Source: Bacteroidota bacterium (GTDB lineage Bacteria; Bacteroidota; Bacteroidia; Flavobacteriales; Flavobacteriaceae). From it: 32,387 nucleotides of DNA. Where the stretch lies: assembly GCA_023390775.1 (NCBI GenBank), contig JAEWCF010000057.1, positions 1 through 32,387 of the forward strand. Reading direction: 5' to 3'. The notes beneath the pieces are model-generated. The model was not told the origin of the DNA. It made no database searches and saw nothing but the letters and a program-made list of their open reading frames with translations. Below are positions 8,210 to 16,230 of the stretch, one piece after another (the stretch's first letter is position 1; each line of letters begins with the position of its first letter). A program made the position numbers and the translations under genes.

Positions 8210-9546
8210 GCAACCACGAGAAAAATTACCTGCTGCTCATCCTGGCCCACATCGGCATCGGGATCGCGATCTATATGTTCCCCGCAATATCCAAGCTTTA
8301 CGGGATCGCGATGGTTTTTGGCGGCCTCTACTGGGTACTCAAGAACCGCAACCGCAACGAGGAAGTGCTTTTCGTGAGCGCATACCTGGTGGGAAGCGAA
8401 GTGTTCCTGCGCATGACCGGCGGCAACCCGCTGTACGAATTCACGAAGTACGGCGTCATGGGTTTCATCGTGATCGGAATGTATTTCAGTGGTTTTTCGC
8501 GTTTTGCGATACCCTATTGGATCTATATCGCGTTGCTGGTCCCTGGTGTTGTCCTGTCCGCCCTGGTGCTCGATTATGACACCGATATCCGAAAGGTCAT
8601 CTCCTTTAACCTGTCGGGTCCGTTGTGCCTGGGGCTTTCGGCGCTTTATACCTATTCCCGCAAGATTACGCTGCAACATTTCGGGACGATCCTGCTTTTG
8701 ATCGCACTTCCCACACTGTCGTGCGCCATGTATCTCTTCCTGTACACACCGAATATCCGCGACGTCATTACGGGCACGGGATCCAATTTTGAGACCTCGG
8801 GAGGTTTCGGGCCCAACCAGGTGTCCACCATGCTGGGGCTGGGAATGTTTGTCTTCTTTAGCCGCATGCTCCTTTCCTCGCCGACGAAATTCCTCGCGCT
8901 GATCAATGTCCTGGTTGCGGTCATGGTGGGGTACCGGGGCCTGGTGACGTTTTCGCGCGGCGGAATGATCACCGGCGTTGTCATGCTCATCATCCTGGTG
9001 GGAATCACCTATATGCGGGTCAACAGCCGCGGCAAACTCAAGATGCTTTACCTCACGGCGATCCTCCTGGGCGGAATGAGCCTCGTATGGGCCTATACCT
9101 CCATGGAAACCGGCGGGATGATCGAGAAGCGGTATGCCAATCAGGATGCGATGGGCCGCGTCAAGAAAAGCCGGTTCACAGGCCGGGAGGAAATTTCAAA
9201 AACCGAATTCGAGGCGTTCCTGAACAATCCCGTCTTCGGAATCGGGATGGGCAAGGGAATGGAGATCCGGGAGGCGCAAACGGGCAATATCATTCTTTCG
9301 CACAACGAGATCACAAGGTTGCTGGGCGAACATGGATCGTTTGGCGTCGCGATCCTCCTGATTCTTTTTTCGACCCCTCTTTTCCTTTACCTGGACAACA
9401 AATACCACATCTACCTGCTCTGTTGCCTGCTTTTCTGGCTCCTGACCATCAACCACGCAGCCATGCGCCTGGGAGCGCCCGCCTTTGTCTATTCGCTCTC
9501 GCTCATGAAAGTACTTCCGTATGAACGTTCTGTACGTAGGCAATAG
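8206..9546 (+). CDS. O-antigen polymerase/ligase family protein (Wzy-like)
   Basis: A 446-residue polytopic membrane protein with about ten to twelve hydrophobic segments. It has a long periplasmic loop (about residues 295-375) containing NPVFGIGMGKGMEIR and SHNEITRLLGEHGSFG, the pattern of the Wzy_C / O-antigen ligase family; the segment VTFSRGGMITG is also typical. It would polymerise undecaprenyl-linked repeat units in the periplasm. Distinguishing polymerase from WaaL ligase is not possible by eye, but its place inside a glycosyltransferase operon favours polymerase. The start overlaps the upstream gene by 4 nt and the end overlaps the next GT4 by 26 nt. Confidence 0.85.
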   Translation: MSNHEKNYLLLILAHIGIGIAIYMFPAISKLYGIAMVFGGLYWVLKNRNRNEEVLFVSAYLVGSEVFLRMTGGNPLYEFTKYGVMGFIVIGMYFSGFSRFAIPYWIYIALLVPGVVLSALVLDYDTDIRKVISFNLSGPLCLGLSALYTYSRKITLQHFGTILLLIALPTLSCAMYLFLYTPNIRDVITGTGSNFETSGGFGPNQVSTMLGLGMFVFFSRMLLSSPTKFLALINVLVAVMVGYRGLVTFSRGGMITGVVMLIILVGITYMRVNSRGKLKMLYLTAILLGGMSLVWAYTSMETGGMIEKRYANQDAMGRVKKSRFTGREEISKTEFEAFLNNPVFGIGMGKGMEIREAQTGNIILSHNEITRLLGEHGSFGVAILLILFSTPLFLYLDNKYHIYLLCCLLFWLLTINHAAMRLGAPAFVYSLSLMKVLPYERSVRRQ

Positions 9547-10534
9547 GCTTTCGGTCCACGGAGGCGCGCTCACCGGAATCGAGATACTCGGCCCGTTGCT
9601 GGAAAACCGCGGTTACTCCCTGCGTTACGCATCGTCCAAAAAAAACAAGGCCCTGCGGCTCGCCCATATGCTCTCGGCGGTCTTTCGGTACCGGAATTGG
9701 GCCGATCGCGTCCTGATCGATACTTACAGCACCTCCAATTTTTGGTATGCGGCCGCGGTGGGCAAACTTTGCCGATGGCTGGGGCTTGCGTACATCCCGA
9801 TCCTGCACGGGGGAAACCTCCCGTCGCGCTTGAAAACATCGGGATCACACTGCCAAAGCCTGTTTGGCCGCTCATTGATCAATGTCGCGCCCTCGGGTTA
9901 TCTGGAAAAGGCTTTCGCCGATGCGGGATTTCGCGTCAAAATGTTCCCGAATCCCATTTCATTGGAGAAGTTCGCCTTCAAATCAAGGGAGCACGCATCC
10001 CCGAACCTCCTGTGGGTACGAGGCATCGGGCCTATGTCAAATCCGCGGATGGCGATCCTTGCCACTGCCGAGATCCGCAAAACCCATCGCGGGGCAACCC
10101 TGACGATGGTGGGCCCGGACAAGTTCGATATGACCGGCGGGCTTCGCGAATTGGCGCGGGAACTGGAGGTTGATGTCCGGTTTACGGGACGCCTTTCGCA
10201 GGAACAATGGGCCGCCCTTTCCACCGAATGCGATATTTTCATCAATACCTCAACGGTTGACAACGCTCCTTTCAGCCTGGTCGAGGCGATGGCCCTGGGG
10301 TTGTTCGTGGTCACGACTGACGTGGGCGGAATCCCTTATGTCGCCGACAATGGCAACGATGCGCTGATGGTCCCGGATGGCGATCACCTTTCCATGGCGC
10401 GAGCGGTCGAGGAAATCATCGGCAATGAGCAGCTCCGGCATAGGTTGCAGCAGGGTGCGCGTGAAAAATCACTGCGCTTCTCGGCTCAGGAGGTCATGCC
10501 GCAATGGGACGAAATTTTACGCGCCGCGCCTTAA
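9521..10534 (+). CDS. GT4 family glycosyltransferase
   Basis: A 337-residue GT-B enzyme starting MNVLYVGNRLSVHGGALTG. The donor-binding half has LLWVRGIGPMSNPRMAI, VRFTGRLSQEQWAALS and the C-terminal segment DNAPFSLVEAMALG. In that segment the first Glu of the EX7E motif is replaced by Asp, with the second Glu kept. GGIPYVADNGNDALMVPDGD follows. It overlaps the 3' end of the polymerase gene by 26 nt and is followed by a 54-nt gap before the sugar-transferase gene, in which I see no clean TAnnTTTG promoter. It is probably the last glycosyltransferase of the operon. Confidence 0.88.
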   Translation: MNVLYVGNRLSVHGGALTGIEILGPLLENRGYSLRYASSKKNKALRLAHMLSAVFRYRNWADRVLIDTYSTSNFWYAAAVGKLCRWLGLAYIPILHGGNLPSRLKTSGSHCQSLFGRSLINVAPSGYLEKAFADAGFRVKMFPNPISLEKFAFKSREHASPNLLWVRGIGPMSNPRMAILATAEIRKTHRGATLTMVGPDKFDMTGGLRELARELEVDVRFTGRLSQEQWAALSTECDIFINTSTVDNAPFSLVEAMALGLFVVTTDVGGIPYVADNGNDALMVPDGDHLSMARAVEEIIGNEQLRHRLQQGAREKSLRFSAQEVMPQWDEILRAAP

Positions 10535-10588
10535 CACTTGGACTTTTATTGATTAACTTGCGGCGTCAAAATACCAGGTCACCTTTAA

Positions 10589-11980
10589 ATGATTAAGCAA
10601 AAAAAAATACATTTCGAGGTCTCGGAACGGAAAGTATTGCTTCGGTTATTGGACCTGCTCTGCGTTTTTGCCGCACTTTTCCTCGTGGGCCAGGTTGGGA
10701 ATTTTGACTACTTCCAGTTTACGGCCACGAATTTTTACTGGACACTCGTCCTGGCGTTCTACCTGCTGATTTTCGGGACCGTCTTTGAAATGTACAACCT
10801 GCAGGTGGCCAGCAACCAGTTCCAGGTGATCAAGAGCATCATCCTCACCACGTCCTTCACCGTACTGCTATACCTGCTGACACCGCTGTATACACCGATC
10901 CTTCCTTCGAACAGGATGCAGATCGTGTATTTCTATTTTGCGATCCTGGGCGCCCTTTTCGCCTGGCGGATGATTTACGTCAAGTTCCTGGCCTCCAACC
11001 GTTTCATCAAAAAGGTGGTGATCATCTGCGACAGCGAGCAGTTGGAAGAACTCGTCGTGGGGTTGGAAAGCGCCGACCCGCATTACAAGGTGATGGGCTA
11101 CGTCAATTCGGACAGTGTCAAGAATCCCGACGCTTCGGCCTATGTTACCCGGATCGATGCCGATGGCCTTGAGCATTTCGTCCGTGAACATTCGGTATCC
11201 GAAGTCGTCATCGCCTCGCAGAAAACAGACGGAATTACCGTCAGCCTATACAACCAGCTCCTGTACCTGCTGGAGAACGGCTACATCATCCGCGAATATA
11301 CCCAGGCCTATGAAAGCATCTGCCAGCGTATTCCCGTCCAGTATGTCGCGCGTGATTTTTACCGCTACTTTCCCTTTAGCCGAAGCAACCAGAACCATCT
11401 CTACCTGCTTTTCGTACGTGTGGCCGAGATCGTGATCTCACTGATCGGGATTGCGATCGGAATTGTGCTCCTGCCGCTGATCCTGATCGGCAACGCCTTG
11501 GGGAACCGTGGGAAATTATTCTATACGCAAAAGCGCGTGGGGAAAAACGGCGAGGTTTTCAAGATATTGAAATTCAGGACGATGGTCAAAAATGCCGAGA
11601 AGGACGGCGCGGTCTTTACCAAGAAGAAGGACTCGCGGATCACGGCGTTCGGCAAATTCTTGCGCAAGACCAGGATCGACGAGTTCCCGCAGTTCGTCAA
11701 CGTGCTCATGGGAGACATGGCCGTTATCGGTCCCAGGCCGGAGCGCCCCGTGTTTGTCAATGAGATCGCATCCGTGATGCCCTTTTACCAGACCCGGCAC
11801 GTGGTGAAGCCCGGTCTTACCGGATGGGCGCAGGTCAATTATTCCTATGGGGATTCGATAGACGACAGCCTGATCAAGTTACAATACGACCTTTACTACA
11901 TCAAGCACCGAAGCATTTTCCTCGATACCAACATCATGGTGAAAACCTTCAGCACCGTGCTATTTTACCGGGGGCAATGA
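10589..11980 (+). CDS. Exopolysaccharide polyprenyl glycosylphosphotransferase (WcaJ-like)
   Basis: A 463-residue enzyme that would transfer a sugar-1-phosphate, usually glucose- or galactose-1-P, to undecaprenyl phosphate and so start repeat-unit synthesis. It has four hydrophobic N-terminal segments (residues ~15-135), a nucleotide-binding-like middle domain (VVIICDSEQLEELVVGL), a further hydrophobic hairpin near residue 290, and the C-terminal bacterial sugar transferase domain. The latter shows KRVGKNGEVFKILKFRTM, the RIDEFPQFVNVLMGDM helix and VIGPRPERP, then KPGLTGWAQVNY. Length matches the WcaJ/PssY family. It closes the polysaccharide operon. Its 3' end overlaps the convergent DUF4105 gene by 21 nt, so no terminator separates them. 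Confidence 0.93.
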   Translation: MIKQKKIHFEVSERKVLLRLLDLLCVFAALFLVGQVGNFDYFQFTATNFYWTLVLAFYLLIFGTVFEMYNLQVASNQFQVIKSIILTTSFTVLLYLLTPLYTPILPSNRMQIVYFYFAILGALFAWRMIYVKFLASNRFIKKVVIICDSEQLEELVVGLESADPHYKVMGYVNSDSVKNPDASAYVTRIDADGLEHFVREHSVSEVVIASQKTDGITVSLYNQLLYLLENGYIIREYTQAYESICQRIPVQYVARDFYRYFPFSRSNQNHLYLLFVRVAEIVISLIGIAIGIVLLPLILIGNALGNRGKLFYTQKRVGKNGEVFKILKFRTMVKNAEKDGAVFTKKKDSRITAFGKFLRKTRIDEFPQFVNVLMGDMAVIGPRPERPVFVNEIASVMPFYQTRHVVKPGLTGWAQVNYSYGDSIDDSLIKLQYDLYYIKHRSIFLDTNIMVKTFSTVLFYRGQ

Positions 11981-13102
11981 CGCATCTGCCAGCAATACGG
12001 CGTGTTTGCTTTTTTGCCAGATCCTGAAAAGGATGACGGCGTTGGTCACCACGACCGTGAGCGCGATCCAGAAGTACACTTTACCCAAAATCACGACCAG
12101 GTACACGGCCATACAGGCTGCGCAAAACAGCACGAGCCGCCCCATAAGCAACCGTTTTCCAAGCAATAGGGCGAAGGCGAGTATGAGAAAGGCGGGATTC
12201 AGAAGCAGCGCATTGTAATTCCAGGCCAGTTCCTCGTGCAGCGAATACCAACCCGCAATACAGAAAAACAACCCGATCATTCCCGCAATCAACAGATAGG
12301 CGGCGGTAACGAATCGGTTGGGGACAAAGGCAAAAAGCGCCAGGATGCCGCAAAACGTCCAGATGTTGTTCCACCAGCTGCCGGGATTGGGCGCCACGGG
12401 GAAATCAAGCAGGATTTTTTTGGGCGAGGCGAGAGGTTTGCCCTGAAAAGATTGGGCCGCAAGCGATTGTTCGAGTTCCACGGGCAGGAACAGTACCTCG
12501 GCCGGCCTGTCCACCTTGGTCCCGAAGATCAGGCTGGTGCCGATCTGCTCATAAAAATGACGGTCAAAATAGGGAAACAGGACGTTTCGGTACGGGGAGA
12601 GGGTATCGCCCTGTTTTGCAAGGGGAACCGACAATTCCTTCCGCAAGAGGTCGGCGGCCATGTTGGTGCAGTTGCGGTCGATGAATTTGTAGGTATAGTA
12701 TTTTTCGTCCGAATCCATGACGTGCATCAAACGTTGGAAGATGCGTCGTTTTGCGTCCGGCGGGATGTTGAGTTCCTGTTCCGATACGCTCCGCCTTTCA
12801 AAATAATATTGGTACATGAAGTCGTTGAAGGCATCCGCCGTGACAAAATACTGCAGGTCGCCCTTGGTGAACCGGCCGACGAAATTGGGCGCCTCGAAGT
12901 CAAACGCGCCGTAGTTGAAGACCACATCCAGGGCTGTTGCCGAATCCTGTACCCGTAACGCGGTGTGCCCGAAAAGCGAATAGACCTCGTTGCCGGCGCC
13001 GCAAGTCAGGACGCTGACTTTTGCATCGTCCGATATCCTGGTTTGGGCCAATACCGAACCCGCGAAAAGCAGGAAAAACAAAAAAGTTTTCGGCAAACGC
13101 AT
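11960..13102 (-). CDS. DUF4105 domain membrane protein
   Basis: A 380-residue protein with a signal peptide (residues 1-19, MRLPKTFLFFLLFAGSVLA), a periplasmic DUF4105 domain (about 25-215), and five or so C-terminal transmembrane helices (about 240-370). DUF4105 has a papain/NlpC-like pattern: here His46 in SLFGHTALRV and Cys145 in DRNCTNMAADLL are candidate catalytic residues. From memory, a DUF4105-type protein has been linked to lipoprotein N-acylation in Bacteroides (Lnb); I could not check this, so function is left open. Its ATG shares one base with the stop of the PorV/PorQ-like gene, so the two are translationally coupled. Confidence 0.85.
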   Translation of the reverse strand: MRLPKTFLFFLLFAGSVLAQTRISDDAKVSVLTCGAGNEVYSLFGHTALRVQDSATALDVVFNYGAFDFEAPNFVGRFTKGDLQYFVTADAFNDFMYQYYFERRSVSEQELNIPPDAKRRIFQRLMHVMDSDEKYYTYKFIDRNCTNMAADLLRKELSVPLAKQGDTLSPYRNVLFPYFDRHFYEQIGTSLIFGTKVDRPAEVLFLPVELEQSLAAQSFQGKPLASPKKILLDFPVAPNPGSWWNNIWTFCGILALFAFVPNRFVTAAYLLIAGMIGLFFCIAGWYSLHEELAWNYNALLLNPAFLILAFALLLGKRLLMGRLVLFCAACMAVYLVVILGKVYFWIALTVVVTNAVILFRIWQKSKHAVLLADASLPPVK

Positions 13103-14166
13103 TACCTGAAAATGCCCAGGTCAACCTTGACCGAGAAAATGTTGGAATAAAGCGCGGCACTCTGGTCGCCCAAATCGGTGAGGGCGTAATCCACCTGAAT
13201 GCCCTTGTATTTGAAACCCAGCCCGATATTGGGTTGGAACCCGACCTTTTCGGTGCCGTCGATCTGCATGATATTCTGGAAATTCCCGACGCCGCCGCGC
13301 AGGAATACCAAATCGGTGTAACCCAGTTCAAACCCAACGGCAGGATCAATACTCACGATGGAGGAGGAAATGATGTCGTTGGTCTGCTCGAAACGCATGT
13401 TGAGGTTGGTCGCCGCCAAAAGGCTCAGGTCGTTGCGCAAATCAAAACGGCGCGCGACGCCAAGTTGTGCCTTTGGAAGCGTGATCTCGGTACTTTCCGG
13501 CAACTCCTGGTTCTGGCCCTCGACGGCTTCGGCTATCTTTTCATATTCTTCCTCGTCGATGTTCCAGATGTTGTAGGTTGTGGTGATATCGCGGAGCATG
13601 AGCCCGAATTCCCACTTGTTCCGGCTGAACTGCAATCCCGCATCGATCCCGAAGCCCCATGAGTTGGCGAATTCGCCGATGACCCGGCGGATGACTTTCG
13701 CATTGACCCCGTACTGAAGCCCTTCGACCTTGAGCTTTCGGGCGTAGGAAAACGTGAGGCCGTAATCGGCGGTGGAAAAAAGGCTGATCCGGTTGTAATC
13801 GATATTGCCCTGATCGTCGATGAGCTGCGTGGTGTTGAGGATGTCGTCGACCCCGAACCGGATCAGGGACACACCCCAGGCGCTGCGGTCGTCGATCGGC
13901 ATGGCAAAACCGGCGTAGTCGTATTGTGCAATGTTGGCAAAATAGCTCGCGTGCATGAGCGCGGCCTGCTTGTCGGTTAGTTTGAGCAGGCCCGCAGGGT
14001 TCCAATACCCCGAATTGACGTCGCCCGTGCTTGCCGTCACGGCGTTGGCCATGCCCAGTGCAGCCGCATCGACGCCGATGTTCATGAATTCGTTGGAATA
14101 TTTCCGCACGGCCTGGCCGTACACGGCAGAACCTAAAAGCAGAAGGATCAGGGAGATTTTTTTCAA
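13102..14166 (-). CDS. PorV/PorQ family outer membrane beta-barrel protein
   Basis: A 354-residue protein with a signal peptide (MKKISLILLLLGSAVYG) followed by the hallmark start of the family (SNEFMNIGVDAAALGMANA, then GYWNPAGLLKL). The remainder alternates beta-strand-like segments and ends in a phenylalanine-containing last strand (VKVDLGIFR), as in outer membrane barrels. Relatives PorV and PorQ act in T9SS, PorV shuttling cargo to the sortase, but this protein is a general family member and cannot be equated with either by eye. It is the first gene of a two-gene unit with the DUF4105 gene (1-nt overlap). A TAnnTTTG box lies 30 nt upstream of the start. Confidence 0.87.
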   Translation of the reverse strand: MKKISLILLLLGSAVYGQAVRKYSNEFMNIGVDAAALGMANAVTASTGDVNSGYWNPAGLLKLTDKQAALMHASYFANIAQYDYAGFAMPIDDRSAWGVSLIRFGVDDILNTTQLIDDQGNIDYNRISLFSTADYGLTFSYARKLKVEGLQYGVNAKVIRRVIGEFANSWGFGIDAGLQFSRNKWEFGLMLRDITTTYNIWNIDEEEYEKIAEAVEGQNQELPESTEITLPKAQLGVARRFDLRNDLSLLAATNLNMRFEQTNDIISSSIVSIDPAVGFELGYTDLVFLRGGVGNFQNIMQIDGTEKVGFQPNIGLGFKYKGIQVDYALTDLGDQSAALYSNIFSVKVDLGIFR

Positions 14167-14196
14167 AGCGATGATTTGACCTGTTTATCCGGTTTC

Positions 14197-14204
14197 CAAA
14201 AGTA
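14197..14204 (-). promoter_or_regulatory. Candidate -7 box for the PorV/PorQ-like gene
   Basis: On the minus strand the sequence reads TACTTTTG, an exact TAnnTTTG match, 30 nt upstream of the ATG. No well-spaced TTG/TTTG -33 element is apparent. Confidence 0.5.
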
Positions 14205-14284
14205 GGCAAATTTTGTATGCGCAGGGGAGGGCGGCAATTACAAAAACTATCATAAAAAACGCATACGGCAATAAGTTATTGTGC

Positions 14285-14292
14285 TATTTTTG
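14285..14292 (+). promoter_or_regulatory. Candidate -7 box for pssA
   Basis: TATTTTTG matches the Bacteroidota TAnnTTTG box and ends 16 nt before the chosen ATG at 14309. This supports 14309 over the in-frame ATG at 14213, which lies upstream of the box. No -33 element at ideal spacing was seen. Confidence 0.55.
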
Positions 14293-14308
14293 GGCATTAC
14301 CGAAATCC

Positions 14309-15019
14309 ATGGCAATTACCCGGCACATTCCCAATTTCATTACCCTTCTCAACCTTTTCAGCGGATGCGCCGCCATTGTCTCGGCCTCAAACGGAGATTT
14401 CAGGGGGGCGTTCCTGTTTGTTGCCCTGGGCATTTTCTTCGATTTTTTCGACGGATTCTTTGCGCGGATGTTCAAGGTGGCGGGCCCGCTGGGCGTTCAG
14501 CTCGACTCGCTTGCCGACATGGTGACCAGCGGGGTGACGCCGGGATATGTGCTGTACCTGATGATGGGCCAGCAAACCACGCCGCCTTTCCCGGGCTTTG
14601 CCTACCTGGGTTTTATCGTGACGCTGGGCTCTTGCATGCGGCTCGCGAAATTCAATATCGATACGCGCCAGACCGACAGTTTCATCGGATTGCCCACGCC
14701 TGCAAACGCGCTCTTCATCTTAAGCCTTCCGCTGGTTTTGGCTGCAACCGATTCGCTGATCCTGCTGGAGGCACTGATCAATCCTTATCTGCTGTTGGTT
14801 ATCGCAATCCTGAGCGCCTGGGTCATGAACGCCGAAATTCCGTTGTTTTCACTCAAGGTAAAATCTTTTGACCTGAGGAAATATGCATTGCAGTTCGGGT
14901 TTGTGGCTGCCTGCCTGGTCCTGATCACGCTTTTTGGTTATGCCGGCGTGACGCTTTCCATCGTGCTCTACGTGTTGCTCTCCATCATCGCGAACCTCCG
15001 AAACCCCGCGCGTGCATGA
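14309..15019 (+). CDS. pssA: CDP-diacylglycerol--serine O-phosphatidyltransferase
   Basis: A 236-residue integral membrane enzyme of the CDP-alcohol phosphatidyltransferase family. It makes phosphatidylserine, the precursor of phosphatidylethanolamine. The full family motif is present: D45, D48-G49, A52-R53, G62, D66 and D70, with the canonical spacing (FFDGFFARMF ... GVQLDSLAD). The N-terminus MAITRHIPNFITLLNLFSGC is typical of the serine-specific subgroup. There are about six to eight transmembrane helices. The start at 14309 is supported by the family start and the upstream promoter box. The stop overlaps the GH25 gene start by 4 nt (ATGA). Confidence 0.92.
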   Translation: MAITRHIPNFITLLNLFSGCAAIVSASNGDFRGAFLFVALGIFFDFFDGFFARMFKVAGPLGVQLDSLADMVTSGVTPGYVLYLMMGQQTTPPFPGFAYLGFIVTLGSCMRLAKFNIDTRQTDSFIGLPTPANALFILSLPLVLAATDSLILLEALINPYLLLVIAILSAWVMNAEIPLFSLKVKSFDLRKYALQFGFVAACLVLITLFGYAGVTLSIVLYVLLSIIANLRNPARA

Positions 15020-15843
15020 CCCCTTACGGTACCAGGCGTCGGCGCGTGCCCAGGCTGCTGACGCGAAAAGCCCGGACCCTGCTTTTGCTAACACTCCTGT
15101 TCTCCGGCCTCTTTTACGCCGGATGGCACTATCGGAACGCTTTGGCGTACTACTTCAGTTACCGAACCAATGACTTTTCCCAGGAGCAGAAAGTCCATGC
15201 CCTTCGCAATTTCCAGGTTCTGAGCAACCATCCCGGTCTGTCGGTGGGATTTGACGTTTCGCAATACCAGGGCGATATCAACTGGAAACTTGCCGACTCC
15301 ATCGACAATCGGTTCGCATTGGATTTTGTCTTCATCCGTGCCACGGCCGGAAAGGACGCGGTCGACGAAAAGTTCTACCACAACTGGATCCTTTCGGGGA
15401 AGACCAAACTGTTGCGCGGGGCTTACCATTACTACAGGCCGAACGAAAATTCGGTCGAACAGGCCCAAAATTTCATCGCCACGGTCAAGTTGAGAAAGGG
15501 CGACCTGCCACCGGTACTTGATATCGAACAAATCCCCGAAGAGCAATCCATGGACTCGCTAAAGCAGGGACTGAAGCGCTGGTTGCGGATTGTGGAAAAA
15601 CATTATGGCACAAAGCCGATTATCTATACCGGGGAGAGTTTTTACAACGATTTTTTGCGCGAGGATTTTGGCCGATACGACTTCTGGATCGCGAATTACA
15701 ATTTCTTTATCGAATCCATTGACGATGAATGGCTGATGTGGCAATTCAGTGAAAATGCGACGATTCCCGGTATCGACGGCCCCGTGGACGCCAATATTTT
15801 TAACGGAAGTTTGGATGAGTTGGAGGGGATGGCGAAGAAGTGA
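15016..15843 (+). CDS. Membrane-anchored GH25 family lysozyme (muramidase)
   Basis: A 275-residue protein with a basic N-terminus, a single transmembrane anchor (residues ~20-37) and a periplasmic glycoside hydrolase family 25 domain (about 74-270). GH25 enzymes cleave the MurNAc-GlcNAc bond of peptidoglycan. The signature VGFDVSQYQGDINW (Asp80) and the catalytic pair Asp169/Glu171 in PVLDIEQ are present, as are AYHYYRP and the final DANIFNG segment. It overlaps pssA by 4 nt and is probably co-expressed with it. Likely roles are wall remodelling or recycling; an antibacterial role is possible but nothing nearby supports it. Confidence 0.92.
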   Translation: MTPYGTRRRRVPRLLTRKARTLLLLTLLFSGLFYAGWHYRNALAYYFSYRTNDFSQEQKVHALRNFQVLSNHPGLSVGFDVSQYQGDINWKLADSIDNRFALDFVFIRATAGKDAVDEKFYHNWILSGKTKLLRGAYHYYRPNENSVEQAQNFIATVKLRKGDLPPVLDIEQIPEEQSMDSLKQGLKRWLRIVEKHYGTKPIIYTGESFYNDFLREDFGRYDFWIANYNFFIESIDDEWLMWQFSENATIPGIDGPVDANIFNGSLDELEGMAKK

Positions 15844-15858
15844 GGAGAATTGTAGAAT

Positions 15859-16134
15859 GTCGAACGTCGCATGTCGAACGACAGCGGCCGCTAATTGTTA
15901 AATGGTTGGCAGGTTATAAAGTTGCAGGTTCCATCCTAAGAAACGCATTTTGTCGAAAGTCGAAAGTCGAACGTCGAACGGAGCGGCCGCTAACTCAAAT
16001 GGTTGGCAGGTCATAAAGTTTCAGGTTCCATCCTAAGAAACGCATTTGTCGAAAGTCGAAAGTCGAACGGAGCGGCCGCTAACTCAAATGGTTGGCAGGT
16101 TAAAAAGTTGCAAGTTCCATTCTAAGAAACCCAA
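15859..16134. repeat. Three tandem ~90-96 bp repeat units with a NotI-like palindrome
   Basis: Three copies begin at 15859, 15952 and 16048. Each has two to four heptamers (GTCGAAC/GTCGAAA), the palindrome GCGGCCGC (at 15884, 15983 and 16072), then CTAA, then AATGGTTGGCAGGT, AAAGTT, CAGGTTCCATCCTAAGAAAC and a CGCATTT end; the last copy loses its end. Units 2 and 3 differ by one 7-nt word (31 versus 24 nt before the palindrome). The array fills the 385-bp gap between the converging GH25 and lptB genes. I see no open reading frame or rho-independent terminator in that gap. Confidence 0.9.
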
Positions 16135-16156
16135 AACGCAGAACCCAGAACCCAAA
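16129..16156. repeat. Heptamer array, ACCCAAA type
   Basis: Four consecutive 7-nt words (ACCCAAA, ACGCAGA, ACCCAGA, ACCCAAA) in strict register, directly after the ~95-bp tandem units. Confidence 0.75.
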
Positions 16157-16202
16157 ACCGTCTACTGAACCTCAAGAAAATTTCGGTTACCGCAATCAAA
16201 CT

Positions 16203-16230
16203 GAGCCCTGAGAGCTGACAGCTGAAAGCT
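16203..16230. repeat. Heptamer array, GAxAGCT type, touching the lptB stop codon
   Basis: Four 7-nt words (GAGCCCT, GAGAGCT, GACAGCT, GAAAGCT). The last two bases are part of the lptB stop codon, read on the minus strand. Confidence 0.75.

Noticed and set aside
10535..10588. Separate promoter for the WcaJ-like gene
   Set aside because: TTGG at 10538 and TAACTTG at 10554 are only 13 nt apart and the second is a poor match; read-through from the operon is more likely.
12236..12958. 240-residue plus-strand frame
   Set aside because: It is wholly antisense to the DUF4105 gene, which has a clear signal peptide and domain motifs.
15859..16134. CRISPR array
   Set aside because: The three units are nearly identical along their whole length, with no unique spacers, and no cas gene is near.
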